DNA of 64,000 nt. It comes from an uncultured Porphyromonadaceae bacterium (GTDB taxonomy: Bacteria; Bacteroidota; Bacteroidia; Bacteroidales; Muribaculaceae). The notes under the pieces are model-generated. The model was not told the origin of the DNA, searched no databases, and saw only the letters and a program-made list of their open reading frames with translations. The translations under genes and the position numbers were made by a program. This document shows positions 47,908 through 58,104 of the stretch, in pieces. How positions within the stretch are numbered: the stretch's first letter is position 1; every line of letters starts with the position of its first letter. The stretch covers positions 23,496 through 87,495 of the forward strand of contig CAMEGQ010000001.1 in the NCBI GenBank assembly GCA_945916235.1. Direction: 5' to 3'.

Positions 47908-50900
47908 GTGGCAGCGAACAGAGTAACATTGACCCTTACGCTTGACGCACAGCAGGCGCAGAATGAGATTGAGCGGCTTAAAGAACTATCCGACCAATTA
48001 ACGGGTAGCTTGCAGAATGTGCAGGAGCGCATGGCCGACAGGACCAAGTGGCTTCCGGGTGAAAATGAAAAAACCCTCAGCAAGGAGGCGAGCACCTTGA
48101 AGAAGCAGATTAAAGAGCTTAACAAACAGATCACTGATGGCGAGTCTATGATCGACGGTGTGGAAGAACGGCTCCAGAAGATGGCGGATTACAGCTACTA
48201 CAACCTCAAGAAGCTGGAGAATGTGTTGAAGAACTCACTGAAAAATGCGCAGTTCGACACCGACGCCTACCGCCAGGCAGCTGATCGGCTTCAGAAGGTT
48301 AACGATGAGATGGCCAAGCGCCGCATGGACATCAACAACACCGAGACCATTGCGAGCTCCAAGAAGGTACTGGAGACCCCAGGAAACTACTCCACCTCAG
48401 AGATTAACAACGCCATCAAGACCCTCAAGGATTTACAAGCCATCACCAAGCACAATGAGGATGAGTGGGGCCGACTTGAGGAGTCCATACAGCGAGGTAA
48501 AGATCAGTTGAAGGCGTGGACGGATGCTACTAAGGAAGCTAAGGCAAACGACCTACAAGCCAACCTAACCAACCTCTCAACCGACGCCCTTTCCGAGCAG
48601 AAGAAGTATTGGCAGGCGATGATTGATGGTGCGGAGCAGAGCAACCCCAAGATGCAGCAGTACATCGCCAACCTTCAACAGGTCAATGCAGAGGAGGAGC
48701 GACGCGCAAAAAACAGCGCACAGGACATTATATCCCGTGTCAACAGCGGATGGGATGACACCATCAAGGCCACCACAGAGGCTGTTAATCAACTCAAGGA
48801 GTATCGCCAAACCCTAAATACTGCTGACACAGCCGGACTGAAACAGGTGGATGACGCTATCGACATCCTCAATGGCAAGATAGCTCAGAGCGTGGAGGGA
48901 TATATGTCGCTTCAGGATGCGCTCAACAACTCCAGCGAGAGCGCTATGCAGAACTTCAATGGAACCATCGAGGAGCTGGAGAAACTGAAGAAGGCCCTCG
49001 AAACATTGCGCAAGACGAAGGTTGATGTGGGTGACGAGAAAGGCTTGAAGAATATAGATGACAGCTTGGCGCGTGTCAACACCAAGATTACGGAGGCTAC
49101 GGGTAACATCCGCGATTTTGACAAGTTTACTTCTAACCTCAGCAGCAAGAGTTTGGCCGAGCTGGAGGCCGCAGCCAATCAGCTGAGTGAGCAGCTGAAG
49201 CATACCGCAGCCAACTCCGAAGAGTTTGTGTCCCTCAGTGCCGACTTGCGCAACGTGAACGAGCGCATTCAGGAAATCAACGGCTCTTTCCGCACGCAGG
49301 AGAATGTCATTTCGCGCACAGCTAAGGAAATGGCCTCCTATATTGCTGCATTTCTAACCATCGACAAGGCAATCTCACTAACCGAGCAGGCCATCCAAGC
49401 CAACATCGAGCTCTCCGACTCGTTTGCCGACATTCGAAAAACCACAGGCTTGGCCGAGGAGAATGTTCGCCGACTGAGCGACCGCATCAACGACATCGAC
49501 ACCCGTACATCCATGGAAGAGCTGCATGAGCTGGCCGTCGTAGCCGGACAGATCGGTTTGCGCAGCAGTAACGACATCTTAGGCTTTGTTAAGGCAAGTA
49601 ACCAGATCAACGTAGCCCTTAACGAACTGGGTGCCGAAGGTACCTCTACGCTTATGAAGCTGGCTCAGCTGACGGGTGATGTTAACATGGGTGTGGAGAA
49701 GGCGCTGTTAAGCATCGGTTCAGCCATCAACGAATTGTCGGCCAACAGTGCAGCCACCGCAGAGCCTATTGTCGATATGATGTCACGCTTGGGCGGTATC
49801 GCCCAGCAGTCGGGCATCACCACGGCTGAGATGGCCGCGATGGGCGCCACGTTTAACGCCATGAATCAGTCTATCGAGGTTGCCGGAACCTCGATGAACA
49901 AATTCATCTCTACACTTATGAGTGATACCGAAGGGGTGGCCTATGCGCTTAACATGGATGCACGTGTGCTGAAGCAGCTTATCCAGACAGGACAGACTAC
50001 TGAGGCGATTCTTCAGGTATTCGAGCGGATGAAGTCTATCTCCAAGGAGAGCAGCGACGGAATGGCCAGTCTCTACGGCGTGATGGGCGACCTTGGTTCA
50101 GAGGGTGCCCGTATGTCGCAAACCATCTCAGCAGCAGCCAACAGTGTAGAGTTTATGCGTGCGCAAGTCGAGCTGTCGCGCGATGCCTTCGTAGAGGCAA
50201 CCAGCGTGACCAACGAGTACAACGTGAAGAATGAGAACGCTATGGCCTTTATGAAGCGAACCGGTAACTTGATTAAAGAGGTCTTCGTCAACGGCAGTGC
50301 TGAGAGCGGTATCACTCGCCTCATGCGCACGCTGCATAGCTTTGTCAAGAGCCTCGTAGAGGGTGGCGAGAAAGCCACATGGTTTAAGTCTATTCTCGGC
50401 GCCATGGTGGTGGTGATGTTTACCGCATCCAAGGGAGTGACCAATTTATCCCGAAGTTTTAAGGCATTCTGGAGAAACGTAGAAGGGGCCACGACAGCTA
50501 CAAGGCTATTCAATGGATCGCTTAAAGCACTTAATGCTGTGGCGAAAACGATAGGTGTTTATCTCATCGCTACTGGCATCGGGATGCTCATCGGGTACAT
50601 TATTTCCCTGTTTACCAATACCAACCGCCTCACAAAGGCTATTGCCGAGAGCAACAACGAACTGGCTGTGCAGAGTAACCGCATCGCCTTCCTCAGCTCG
50701 CAGCTGGCCAAGGAGAACCTGGAAGAGAAGAAGAAACTGCAATACATCAACGAGCTGAACAAGAACTACGGCCGATACCTTGGCTTCATGCTCAAGCACA
50801 CCGACAGCGCAGAGAAGTTGCAAAAAGCTACTGCCCTTCTCAATGCCGAGCTGCGCAAGCAGTCGGCACTCACCATCGAGACCACCATCAAGGACAAGCT

Positions 50901-53900
50901 CAAGGAGAAGTATGCTGACAAGACGCAGGGGTTAATGGAAGAGGTGAGCGGCATTGCCAAACAATACAGTAAGTACGGTGAAGCGCAGTCTGCCGGACTG
51001 TCATCGGTGGTGACACGTCTTTCCGCTCAAACGGATGGGAAGGATTTCAAGACCGCACGAACGATGGTGATTGATGAACTGAAGAACCTGGAGCAGTCTG
51101 AGGTTATCAATCTGAACTACATCCAGAAGGTCCATGATTTGGTTAATAAGATGCGATTGATGAACAAGCAGTTCAACGACGAGGTGGCGGTGTACACCCG
51201 CATGTCATCCGTGCAGCTCGACGAAGCCTCCAAGCAATCCATCGAAGCCCGTAAGGAGATGCTCGACGAGTTGAAGAAAGAGTATGACCAGTTGCAAGCC
51301 ATATCCACCGAGGGGATGGACGAGGAGCAGCAGCGCGACCACTACAACCGATTGATGGAAAAGCAGGCTGAGTATGTGAAAACCTCCGAGGAGCTGATGA
51401 AGGGCTACAACGAGGAAGCCGCTAAGATAGACGCTACCAGGGCTACCGACGAACAGCGCCAATACCTCGATGACCTGAAGGTGAAGAAAGAGGCTCTGAT
51501 TGCCCAGACGCAGGCCGTCACCGCCTACTCTGACCAAATCAAGAAGAAACTCAACGTGCTCAACGACCATTGGGGGAAAGGTCCCAACCTGGCGCAATGG
51601 AGGCAGGCGCTCGACGAGATAGCCAGCGGTGCCGACCTCAGCAGCGAATCAATCGATAAGTTGGTCAATGTCTATAAGCAGATGCAGAAAGAGTCGCAGA
51701 AAATCTCCGACGTCAACGCCTATAACGAGATGTTTGGCACCAACTTCACCAGTCTGGATAAGGCGCAGCTCGACATCAAGGCGAAAGCCAAAATCATCAA
51801 GGACCGCCTCGCAGCCCTTGGCCGTGGCGTGACGGGTGATTTCCTTTGGGGCAAAGATGGCTCCGAGCGCGAAGCCAAGCGCAAGGCTAAGGAGGAGTAT
51901 CAGGCTGCGCTGGCCGCCTTTGAAGCCTACTGGAATGAGCGCGAGACGGTGCTTCGTCAGAAGTCGGCTGAACAGCTCGACACCGAAGCCGAACTCAACC
52001 GCAAGCTGGAGCGGATGAATGAGGAGAAGTGGGCCGACCAGGTACAGCTTTACATGAAGCTGCTCGATGATTTCTACCGCCAATCCACCTTCAACAGTAG
52101 CAAGTATGTGGGTCCGCTCACCAACCTCGATTACTTCAAGGACAAGGACCTCGACAAGCTGCGCGTCCAGCTCGACAAATGGGGCATTGCGATGGAGGAT
52201 GGCATGAAGAAGAAGATGACCGAGGTGGGCGTGAAGCTCCAGCAGCAGCTCCACAAGGTGCGCCAGGAGATTGAGAAACTGCTGCTTGACAACAACTTCA
52301 CCGAGCAGGTCATCAACCAGTACCTCGAAGCCATCGACCGCCTGGGGTTGCTCTATAACGTGAAAACCGAGGATGAACAGAAGCGAACCCGTGAGCAGAG
52401 CCGTCTGCGCCTGGCCGTGATGCGCCAGTTTGCCGACGAAAGCTATAACCTCGATGCAGCCGCCTTGCGCGAGCGGATGGAGCAGCAGGAAATCTTTGCC
52501 CAGTGGAGCAAGGGCCGCACGGCTGAGGAGTATGAAGCGCTGCTGCAAATGTTGCGCAAGTACCACGACGATGCCGCCGAAGCCGACCGCAAAGCTGCCG
52601 AGCGACGTAAGAAGATTTTCGACAACAGCACGCAGGGCGTAGCCCTCGAAGATGCCGGCAAGAAGCTGGAGGAGGAGAGCGGCACCGAGCAGAACAAGTG
52701 GCAACGCTTCCAGGAGCTCGACCTGGTAACGGGTGATGTGTCACGCGATGTAGAGATTGACCTATACAAGCAGAAGATAGCCCTCAGCGCCAAGTACATC
52801 GACTCCATCAAGAAGGAGATGGAGGCCGAGAAGCTGAAGGCCAAACTCGCCATCATGAACGCCGAGGCCGAGCTTAACGCCCGTATCACCATGGGTCGCG
52901 ATACCACCGATGCCGAAGCCGCCTTAGCCGCCGCCCGTCAGCAGTACGCCTCGCTGGAGCGTCAGGAGATGCTGATGACGCAGGATGCCCGTCAGCAGAT
53001 GACGGAGAACACCCAGCACCTGAACGACCTCTACATGCAGAGCGAGCAGAGCAAACTCGCTGAGATGAAGAAATACACCGATGCGGTGGTGGATTTCAGC
53101 GGGCAGATGGGCGAGGCCGCCTTTGGTGAGGTGGAAGACCGCAAGGAGGCCGCCAAGCAGCTTGTCAAAACCTTGCTCACCTACCTCAAGGACTGGGCCG
53201 CAGTCAAGCTCACCGAACTGGCCATGAAGCGGATGTTCGCCCAGCAGAGCACCGCCATCGAGGGGCAACAGGTAGCGAGCGACCTCACCATGACGGGCGC
53301 AAAGACCTCGGCTGATATTGCCGCAGGCACTGCATCGGCTACCGCTAAGGAGGCTGGCCGATTGGGTTTCGCTGGCTTGGCCGTAGGCGCATTGATCAGT
53401 GCCGCACTGGGCGCCCTGCTTGGTCTGGCTATGGGTGCGTTGAACAAGTCGAAGAGCACCGTGCAGAGCGTCAGCGGTGCCGGAGGCGGCAAGCTCGCTA
53501 CGGGCATGCTGACCTACGCCAGCGGTAACTACCCCGTACTGGGCAACGATGGCAACGTCTATAACGCCAAGTATGAAGGCAGCAACCCGCAGACCGGCAT
53601 CTACGGCGGGGGCGCCCACTTCGGCATCTTCAGCGAGAAGAAGCCCGAAGCCATCATCGACGGAGAGACCACCCATAAGCTCGTCACCGACTACCGCGGC
53701 CTCTGGAACGCCATCCTCACCATCAGTCGCCACGGCAGTCTGCCCAGCAATGGTATGCCCACCTTCGCCACAGGCAACATCGAGCAGCTGGCCGCAGCAG
53801 CCGCCCAAGCCGGACAAGCCGCCACGCTGCCCACTGCCGAGCAGCAACAGCTGACGCAAGCTACCCTGGCCGCCCTGACGCAGACCATGCAGCGCACCAA

Positions 53901-54015
53901 TGCCGTGATGGAGTACCTGGCCGCCAACGGCGTAGGCATCAACATGTACAGCGATAAGGGACTCTACAAGCAGAGCCAGAAAGCCAGCAAGTTCGGGCAG
54001 AGGGTAGGGCTGTGA
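47908..54015 (+). CDS. phage tail tape measure protein (TP901-type)
   Basis: 2035 aa, GTG start, coiled coils, EPIVDMMSRLGGIAQQSGITTAEMAAMGATFNAMNQSIEVAGTSMNKFISTLM. Confidence 0.85.
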   Translation: MAANRVTLTLTLDAQQAQNEIERLKELSDQLTGSLQNVQERMADRTKWLPGENEKTLSKEASTLKKQIKELNKQITDGESMIDGVEERLQKMADYSYYNLKKLENVLKNSLKNAQFDTDAYRQAADRLQKVNDEMAKRRMDINNTETIASSKKVLETPGNYSTSEINNAIKTLKDLQAITKHNEDEWGRLEESIQRGKDQLKAWTDATKEAKANDLQANLTNLSTDALSEQKKYWQAMIDGAEQSNPKMQQYIANLQQVNAEEERRAKNSAQDIISRVNSGWDDTIKATTEAVNQLKEYRQTLNTADTAGLKQVDDAIDILNGKIAQSVEGYMSLQDALNNSSESAMQNFNGTIEELEKLKKALETLRKTKVDVGDEKGLKNIDDSLARVNTKITEATGNIRDFDKFTSNLSSKSLAELEAAANQLSEQLKHTAANSEEFVSLSADLRNVNERIQEINGSFRTQENVISRTAKEMASYIAAFLTIDKAISLTEQAIQANIELSDSFADIRKTTGLAEENVRRLSDRINDIDTRTSMEELHELAVVAGQIGLRSSNDILGFVKASNQINVALNELGAEGTSTLMKLAQLTGDVNMGVEKALLSIGSAINELSANSAATAEPIVDMMSRLGGIAQQSGITTAEMAAMGATFNAMNQSIEVAGTSMNKFISTLMSDTEGVAYALNMDARVLKQLIQTGQTTEAILQVFERMKSISKESSDGMASLYGVMGDLGSEGARMSQTISAAANSVEFMRAQVELSRDAFVEATSVTNEYNVKNENAMAFMKRTGNLIKEVFVNGSAESGITRLMRTLHSFVKSLVEGGEKATWFKSILGAMVVVMFTASKGVTNLSRSFKAFWRNVEGATTATRLFNGSLKALNAVAKTIGVYLIATGIGMLIGYIISLFTNTNRLTKAIAESNNELAVQSNRIAFLSSQLAKENLEEKKKLQYINELNKNYGRYLGFMLKHTDSAEKLQKATALLNAELRKQSALTIETTIKDKLKEKYADKTQGLMEEVSGIAKQYSKYGEAQSAGLSSVVTRLSAQTDGKDFKTARTMVIDELKNLEQSEVINLNYIQKVHDLVNKMRLMNKQFNDEVAVYTRMSSVQLDEASKQSIEARKEMLDELKKEYDQLQAISTEGMDEEQQRDHYNRLMEKQAEYVKTSEELMKGYNEEAAKIDATRATDEQRQYLDDLKVKKEALIAQTQAVTAYSDQIKKKLNVLNDHWGKGPNLAQWRQALDEIASGADLSSESIDKLVNVYKQMQKESQKISDVNAYNEMFGTNFTSLDKAQLDIKAKAKIIKDRLAALGRGVTGDFLWGKDGSEREAKRKAKEEYQAALAAFEAYWNERETVLRQKSAEQLDTEAELNRKLERMNEEKWADQVQLYMKLLDDFYRQSTFNSSKYVGPLTNLDYFKDKDLDKLRVQLDKWGIAMEDGMKKKMTEVGVKLQQQLHKVRQEIEKLLLDNNFTEQVINQYLEAIDRLGLLYNVKTEDEQKRTREQSRLRLAVMRQFADESYNLDAAALRERMEQQEIFAQWSKGRTAEEYEALLQMLRKYHDDAAEADRKAAERRKKIFDNSTQGVALEDAGKKLEEESGTEQNKWQRFQELDLVTGDVSRDVEIDLYKQKIALSAKYIDSIKKEMEAEKLKAKLAIMNAEAELNARITMGRDTTDAEAALAAARQQYASLERQEMLMTQDARQQMTENTQHLNDLYMQSEQSKLAEMKKYTDAVVDFSGQMGEAAFGEVEDRKEAAKQLVKTLLTYLKDWAAVKLTELAMKRMFAQQSTAIEGQQVASDLTMTGAKTSADIAAGTASATAKEAGRLGFAGLAVGALISAALGALLGLAMGALNKSKSTVQSVSGAGGGKLATGMLTYASGNYPVLGNDGNVYNAKYEGSNPQTGIYGGGAHFGIFSEKKPEAIIDGETTHKLVTDYRGLWNAILTISRHGSLPSNGMPTFATGNIEQLAAAAAQAGQAATLPTAEQQQLTQATLAALTQTMQRTNAVMEYLAANGVGINMYSDKGLYKQSQKASKFGQRVGL

Positions 54016-54035
54016 TGGAGTGATTACTGATTAAA

Positions 54036-54085
54036 TGTGCGATATTTGGGAGTTTATTATTCTAATAATTCCTAAATATCGCACA
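54036..54085. promoter_or_regulatory. 17-nt inverted repeat, candidate operator
   Basis: TGTGCGATATTTGGGAG (54036-54052) versus TTCCTAAATATCGCACA (54069-54085); third half-site TGTGCGAAAT at 54111. Confidence 0.65.
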
Positions 54086-54125
54086 AAATAGAGACCAATA
54101 TGGTTTATAGTGTGCGAAATATGAC

Positions 54126-54133
54126 TATCTTTG
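54126..54133 (+). promoter_or_regulatory. -7 box TATCTTTG
   Basis: matches TAnnTTTG; lies downstream of the operator-like repeat. Confidence 0.55.
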
Positions 54134-54139
54134 CAGCGA

Positions 54140-54295
54140 GAGACAGAAAGACTTTTTCATAATGTTTGTTTTAAAGTGAGTTCCGCGGTTCTGACAGGAA
54201 AGGCCGCACCCATGCTAACTTAATTTTTTATTAGGGAATTAGTATTAGTTAAAAGGGGAACAGCATCAAGGTAGGCGTACCTTGATGCTTTCTTT
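54140..54295 (+). ncRNA. candidate intergenic ncRNA / leader
   Basis: about 150 nt without a convincing ORF between -7 box at 54126 and terminator at 54263. Confidence 0.45.
54263..54295 (+). terminator. strong intrinsic terminator
   Basis: GCATCAAGGTA-ggcg-TACCTTGATGC perfect 11-bp stem followed by TTTCTTTTTT. Confidence 0.9.
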
Positions 54296-54340
54296 TTTGT
54301 CTCTCCGCAGAATGGATTATTAACAATAAAATAAAAACAG

Positions 54341-54700
54341 ATGGCCAAGAAAAAGAGAAAAGAGTTTGTCTATGACGAAGAGACGGGTGGGGTAGTGGAG
54401 CGATCCACCGACGCTGCCGACACCGACGAGGAGGGTAAGAAGAAGAGCGGACCGGAGGTGCTGCTGAACACCATGCTGCTGCAATCCTTCACCGCCACGT
54501 GGCACCCCGCCGAGGTGGATGGCGACACCACCTACGAGCGAATGCGCCTGATTGACCTGCGCACCTACTTCCAGTGCTACACCACCGACGATGCCCGCTG
54601 CATCGACCTCCTGCCCTTCTACCTGGCCGAGCTATCCAAGCTGGGCTACCAGATGCACACCGACAGCATGGGCACGCCCTACCTCCCCGTCAAGCGTTAA
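54341..54700 (+). CDS. hypothetical protein
   Basis: 119-aa ORF. Confidence 0.5.
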   Translation: MAKKKRKEFVYDEETGGVVERSTDAADTDEEGKKKSGPEVLLNTMLLQSFTATWHPAEVDGDTTYERMRLIDLRTYFQCYTTDDARCIDLLPFYLAELSKLGYQMHTDSMGTPYLPVKR

Positions 54701-54746
54701 TCACTGACAACTAATCACTGAAACTAATCACTAATCACTGAATCAA

Positions 54747-55385
54747 ATGAATAAACCCAACTACCCCTGTACCTTTTTCCGCATCCCGGCAGAGAGCCCT
54801 TGCGGACTGGAGATGAGTAAGCTGCTCCGCGCGATGGAGGAGGTGGAGAATGCCGCCTCGCTGAAAGCGATGAAACTCGGAGCCGAACAGTATGAACCCA
54901 ACACCCGCACGGGTGCCGGAGGCATCGGGATGCTCTTCTTCGCCTCTGAACCTAATCCCGACCAGTACGATACGGTGGACTGCATCACCGACGAAGAGAC
55001 TGGTCAGGCGCTCTATGCCGCAGTGCCCAATGAAAAGACCGACGAGGGAAAGGCTATCCTCGACGAGCTGGTCCACCTGCCCATCGTACCTGCCGCCAGC
55101 GTGCTGTTGGCCATCGGCCTGCGTGTGCTGCGCACCAAGAAGGGTGTCAAGATGCCCGCCTTCCAGCTCACCACCGACGAGGAGGGCAACCGCTGGTACT
55201 ACCTCAGCACCTTTGGCGCCGAGTTCCTACCCGGCCGACAGGATGAGCTTTACAGCCAAGGCATGGAGCGTGTCAGTCCGCACAGCTACGAAAAGCAACT
55301 CCCAGCCGACCTTCAAAAGAAAATCCGCAAAAGCCGTGGCCAAAAGCCAGCCCCCAAGAAAAAGCGCAGAAGTAAGTCCAACTAA
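54747..55385 (+). CDS. hypothetical protein
   Basis: 212-aa ORF. Confidence 0.5.
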   Translation: MNKPNYPCTFFRIPAESPCGLEMSKLLRAMEEVENAASLKAMKLGAEQYEPNTRTGAGGIGMLFFASEPNPDQYDTVDCITDEETGQALYAAVPNEKTDEGKAILDELVHLPIVPAASVLLAIGLRVLRTKKGVKMPAFQLTTDEEGNRWYYLSTFGAEFLPGRQDELYSQGMERVSPHSYEKQLPADLQKKIRKSRGQKPAPKKKRRSKSN

Positions 55386-55423
55386 CAGCGAATCACTAAC
55401 CACTAATCACCAATCATTAAAAA

Positions 55424-55789
55424 ATGATCTACACCATCAAGCAGCGAAAGACGCTCAACGCCCTCTTCATCCAGCGCCACCACCACGCCTGTTGCTATTC
55501 GCTTCAGAACTTTGCCGGATGCGAGCGGATGCAGCTGTACAAACCGCCACTCTATGCCACGCGCATAGACAGCGTGCAGCGGTTGGAGGGCATAGCCGCC
55601 ATGTACTGGCTTCGCCGCCGCGAACCCATCCCCATACTGGTGGAGGTAACGGTCGATGTCACCACGGGCCGCAAGGGTTACGACGTGAACTACCTCAACC
55701 CCAACAACCCCAACGACATCGAGCTGGTGAGCCGCTACCTGACCCACACCGCGGTCTATACCGTGGAAACCATACCTGAGAACGTTTAA
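55424..55789 (+). CDS. hypothetical protein
   Basis: 121-aa ORF. Confidence 0.5.
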   Translation: MIYTIKQRKTLNALFIQRHHHACCYSLQNFAGCERMQLYKPPLYATRIDSVQRLEGIAAMYWLRRREPIPILVEVTVDVTTGRKGYDVNYLNPNNPNDIELVSRYLTHTAVYTVETIPENV

Positions 55790-55808
55790 TTTCTAAACCC
55801 CAACGATT

Positions 55809-56126
55809 ATGACCCAAAAAGAAAAACAGGAAAGAGCGAAGATGAAGCAGCAACGCTTCCGCCAAATTACCGAAGAGATGGCCAACCTCTACGAGAAGAA
55901 GAATGCCGACTATGGCGACAGCTTCGGAGAAACCTACCAGCGCCTCGGACTGTGTAGTCCCGTTTCCCGCATACTGGATAAGTGCAACCGTATCTGCAAC
56001 CTCGTCGTCAACAAAGGCGGTCAGCAGGTCAAGGACGAGAGCATCCAAGACAACCTCATCGACCTGGCCAACTACGCCATCATGACCCTCATCGAGATGG
56101 AAGAAGAGGCGACAGAGAATCAATAA
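55809..56126 (+). CDS. DUF1599/nucleotide-modification-associated domain 1-like protein
   Basis: YEKKNADYGDSFGETYQRLGLCSPVSRILDKCNRICNLV...DNLIDLANYAIMTLIEM. Confidence 0.65.
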   Translation: MTQKEKQERAKMKQQRFRQITEEMANLYEKKNADYGDSFGETYQRLGLCSPVSRILDKCNRICNLVVNKGGQQVKDESIQDNLIDLANYAIMTLIEMEEEATENQ

Positions 56127-56159
56127 CCCCTAACCACAACCCCTAAAGAGATAAAGAAA

Positions 56160-56792
56160 ATGAACTACCGTCAATCCATCAACCTCATGCAGCTGCGCGA
56201 TGCCAAGCTGCTCCAAGTAGAAATCAATGGCCGCAAGGTCAATGCCGTAGTCATCCCCGTGCAGGAGAACCACATCAGCGTCACCGTGGACCCGCAGACC
56301 CGTCAGCCCAACGCCGCCTACCTCAACCTGATAGCCGACGAGCCCGGCAATGCCTACTACGACAAGATTCTGCGCGAGAACGCCAAGGCCACCCTGCCCA
56401 GCCACATGCTCTACAACAACCCCATGCCAGAAGCCCGCAAGCGCCTGGATGCCCTCATGGAGCAGAAGTTGCGCAACGATGCCAACTACATGGCCACCAA
56501 CCCAACCAACGAGGAGATAGCCAAGCGAGCCCACTACGACGTGCGCCGCACCCTCTATGTAGGCCGTGCCTACAGCCTGGGCCAGCCCAACGAGTTCCGA
56601 GGCAGCGCACCACAGGCCGAAGTCTCCGCCTACCAACCCACAGGCGAAGAGTCCGGCACCCAGCAGCAAGCCCAGCAAGGCTACGCCCCACAGCAAGGCT
56701 ATGCCCCACAACAGCCAGCGCAGCAAGAGTGGCCACTGCCAGAGCCTCCCAAGCAGAACCCCAGCTTAGGAGATGACGGCCTGCCGTTCTAA
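56160..56792 (+). CDS. SSB-like protein with canonical-type acidic C-terminal tip
   Basis: Q/P/A-rich linker and C-terminus GDDGLPF; N-terminal domain not recognised. Confidence 0.5.
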   Translation: MNYRQSINLMQLRDAKLLQVEINGRKVNAVVIPVQENHISVTVDPQTRQPNAAYLNLIADEPGNAYYDKILRENAKATLPSHMLYNNPMPEARKRLDALMEQKLRNDANYMATNPTNEEIAKRAHYDVRRTLYVGRAYSLGQPNEFRGSAPQAEVSAYQPTGEESGTQQQAQQGYAPQQGYAPQQPAQQEWPLPEPPKQNPSLGDDGLPF

Positions 56793-56826
56793 CCCATCAC
56801 TAACCCCTAAAACCCATCGCAAAAAA

Positions 56827-57396
56827 ATGTCACAAGAACTTTTCATAGAACCCTGTTGCTACCAGCGTCAGCTCTCGCAGATCATCGCCGAGCTGGAGGA
56901 CGAAGAGACGAACCGCACAGCGGCAACCTTCTTCAGCAGCGGAGACTGGGACCTCTCCACGCTGCTCACCTTCATGGCGGGTCAGGTGCCTGAGAGCGTC
57001 ATCACCCTCGCCCTCTGCACCGTGGACCAGAAGACCCTCTGCGCCATCGACCGCCTGCTCGCCACCTACCGCGAGAACGGGAACCCGTTGGTCAACCACT
57101 TCACCCTCATCACCTGTACCGCGAAGCAACGCCTCAAAACCATCCGCGACAACCTCGACCGCTGGGGCGATGACCGCCTGACCGTAGTGCAAGACAACAC
57201 CGAAATCCGCTGCCTCACACTACGCAACACACAACGCCAGTTCGTCATCACCGGCAGCATGAACCAGTACCCCCGCTACGCCAAGCAGATGTACACCATC
57301 AGCGCCGACCCGCTGACCTACATCGACACCCAACAGGTGCTCGACAGCATCACCCGTTTAGGAAATCTCAAAAATAAATGGAGGAAACAAGAATGA
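56827..57396 (+). CDS. hypothetical protein
   Basis: ATG at 56827 (MSQELFIEPCCYQRQ...) preceded by A-rich leader. Confidence 0.55.
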   Translation: MSQELFIEPCCYQRQLSQIIAELEDEETNRTAATFFSSGDWDLSTLLTFMAGQVPESVITLALCTVDQKTLCAIDRLLATYRENGNPLVNHFTLITCTAKQRLKTIRDNLDRWGDDRLTVVQDNTEIRCLTLRNTQRQFVITGSMNQYPRYAKQMYTISADPLTYIDTQQVLDSITRLGNLKNKWRKQE

Positions 57397-58079
57397 ATAT
57401 CGAAGGTAAAATTAATATAGATAAAATAACCATCGGAGGGATTGATTACTTCCCTAAAAAGGTGTATTCATCCGTCAATGATTGCTGTTTTGGATGCGAT
57501 TTGTATCACGGACGTTGTACAGTCAATAAAGTGTGCACATGTTTCGGAGAAGGAATAATTTTCAAGAAAAATGGATCGTATAATCCCACTATAAAAGACT
57601 ACACCACCATCCGTAGCTACGAGGATGCCTGCATAGCGCTTAACAGAGCGCCTTTAAACTTGACCCTATCCGACGTACAGGGCATAAATGATTCCACCAT
57701 CGCCATGATTCAGCTCGAAACCATAGCTGAAGCCATCCGGGGCGAAGAAGTACCCATCCTGTTCGATTCAAGTGTAACCATCTGTGTCTTTGCGCCATGC
57801 TTCGGCCGTTATATGCAATCAGAGATGGACGGTCAGCCTGATGTATTGCTTGAATCGGCCTTATGGGTTGATCGGGAAAATGGAGATAAGGAAATCTTTG
57901 CCATGTCGCACTACGCCAGGATATTGACCAACGGCTACAAGTGCTTCAACCCAAGGATTATGCAGCGCAGCTACGAGAAAGCCCAATACCTCGGAGGACG
58001 CCACTTCATCCAGCTATGGGCTACCTACTTCGGCCTGACCTTCGGTTACGATGACTTCTACATCAAGCAGCCCGTTTGA
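57393..58079 (+). CDS. hypothetical protein with Cys-rich N-terminal segment
   Basis: CCFGCDLYHGRCTVNKVCTCFG; ATG at 57393 overlaps previous stop. Confidence 0.5.
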   Translation: MNIEGKINIDKITIGGIDYFPKKVYSSVNDCCFGCDLYHGRCTVNKVCTCFGEGIIFKKNGSYNPTIKDYTTIRSYEDACIALNRAPLNLTLSDVQGINDSTIAMIQLETIAEAIRGEEVPILFDSSVTICVFAPCFGRYMQSEMDGQPDVLLESALWVDRENGDKEIFAMSHYARILTNGYKCFNPRIMQRSYEKAQYLGGRHFIQLWATYFGLTFGYDDFYIKQPV

Positions 58080-58104
58080 TTAATCACTAATCACTAAAAA
58101 AGCC

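Noticed and set aside
51649-52704. 351-aa minus-strand ORF
   Set aside because: Antisense to tape measure gene, Leu/Val/His-rich shadow ORF
52924-53859. 311-aa minus-strand ORF
   Set aside because: Antisense to tape measure; shadow ORF
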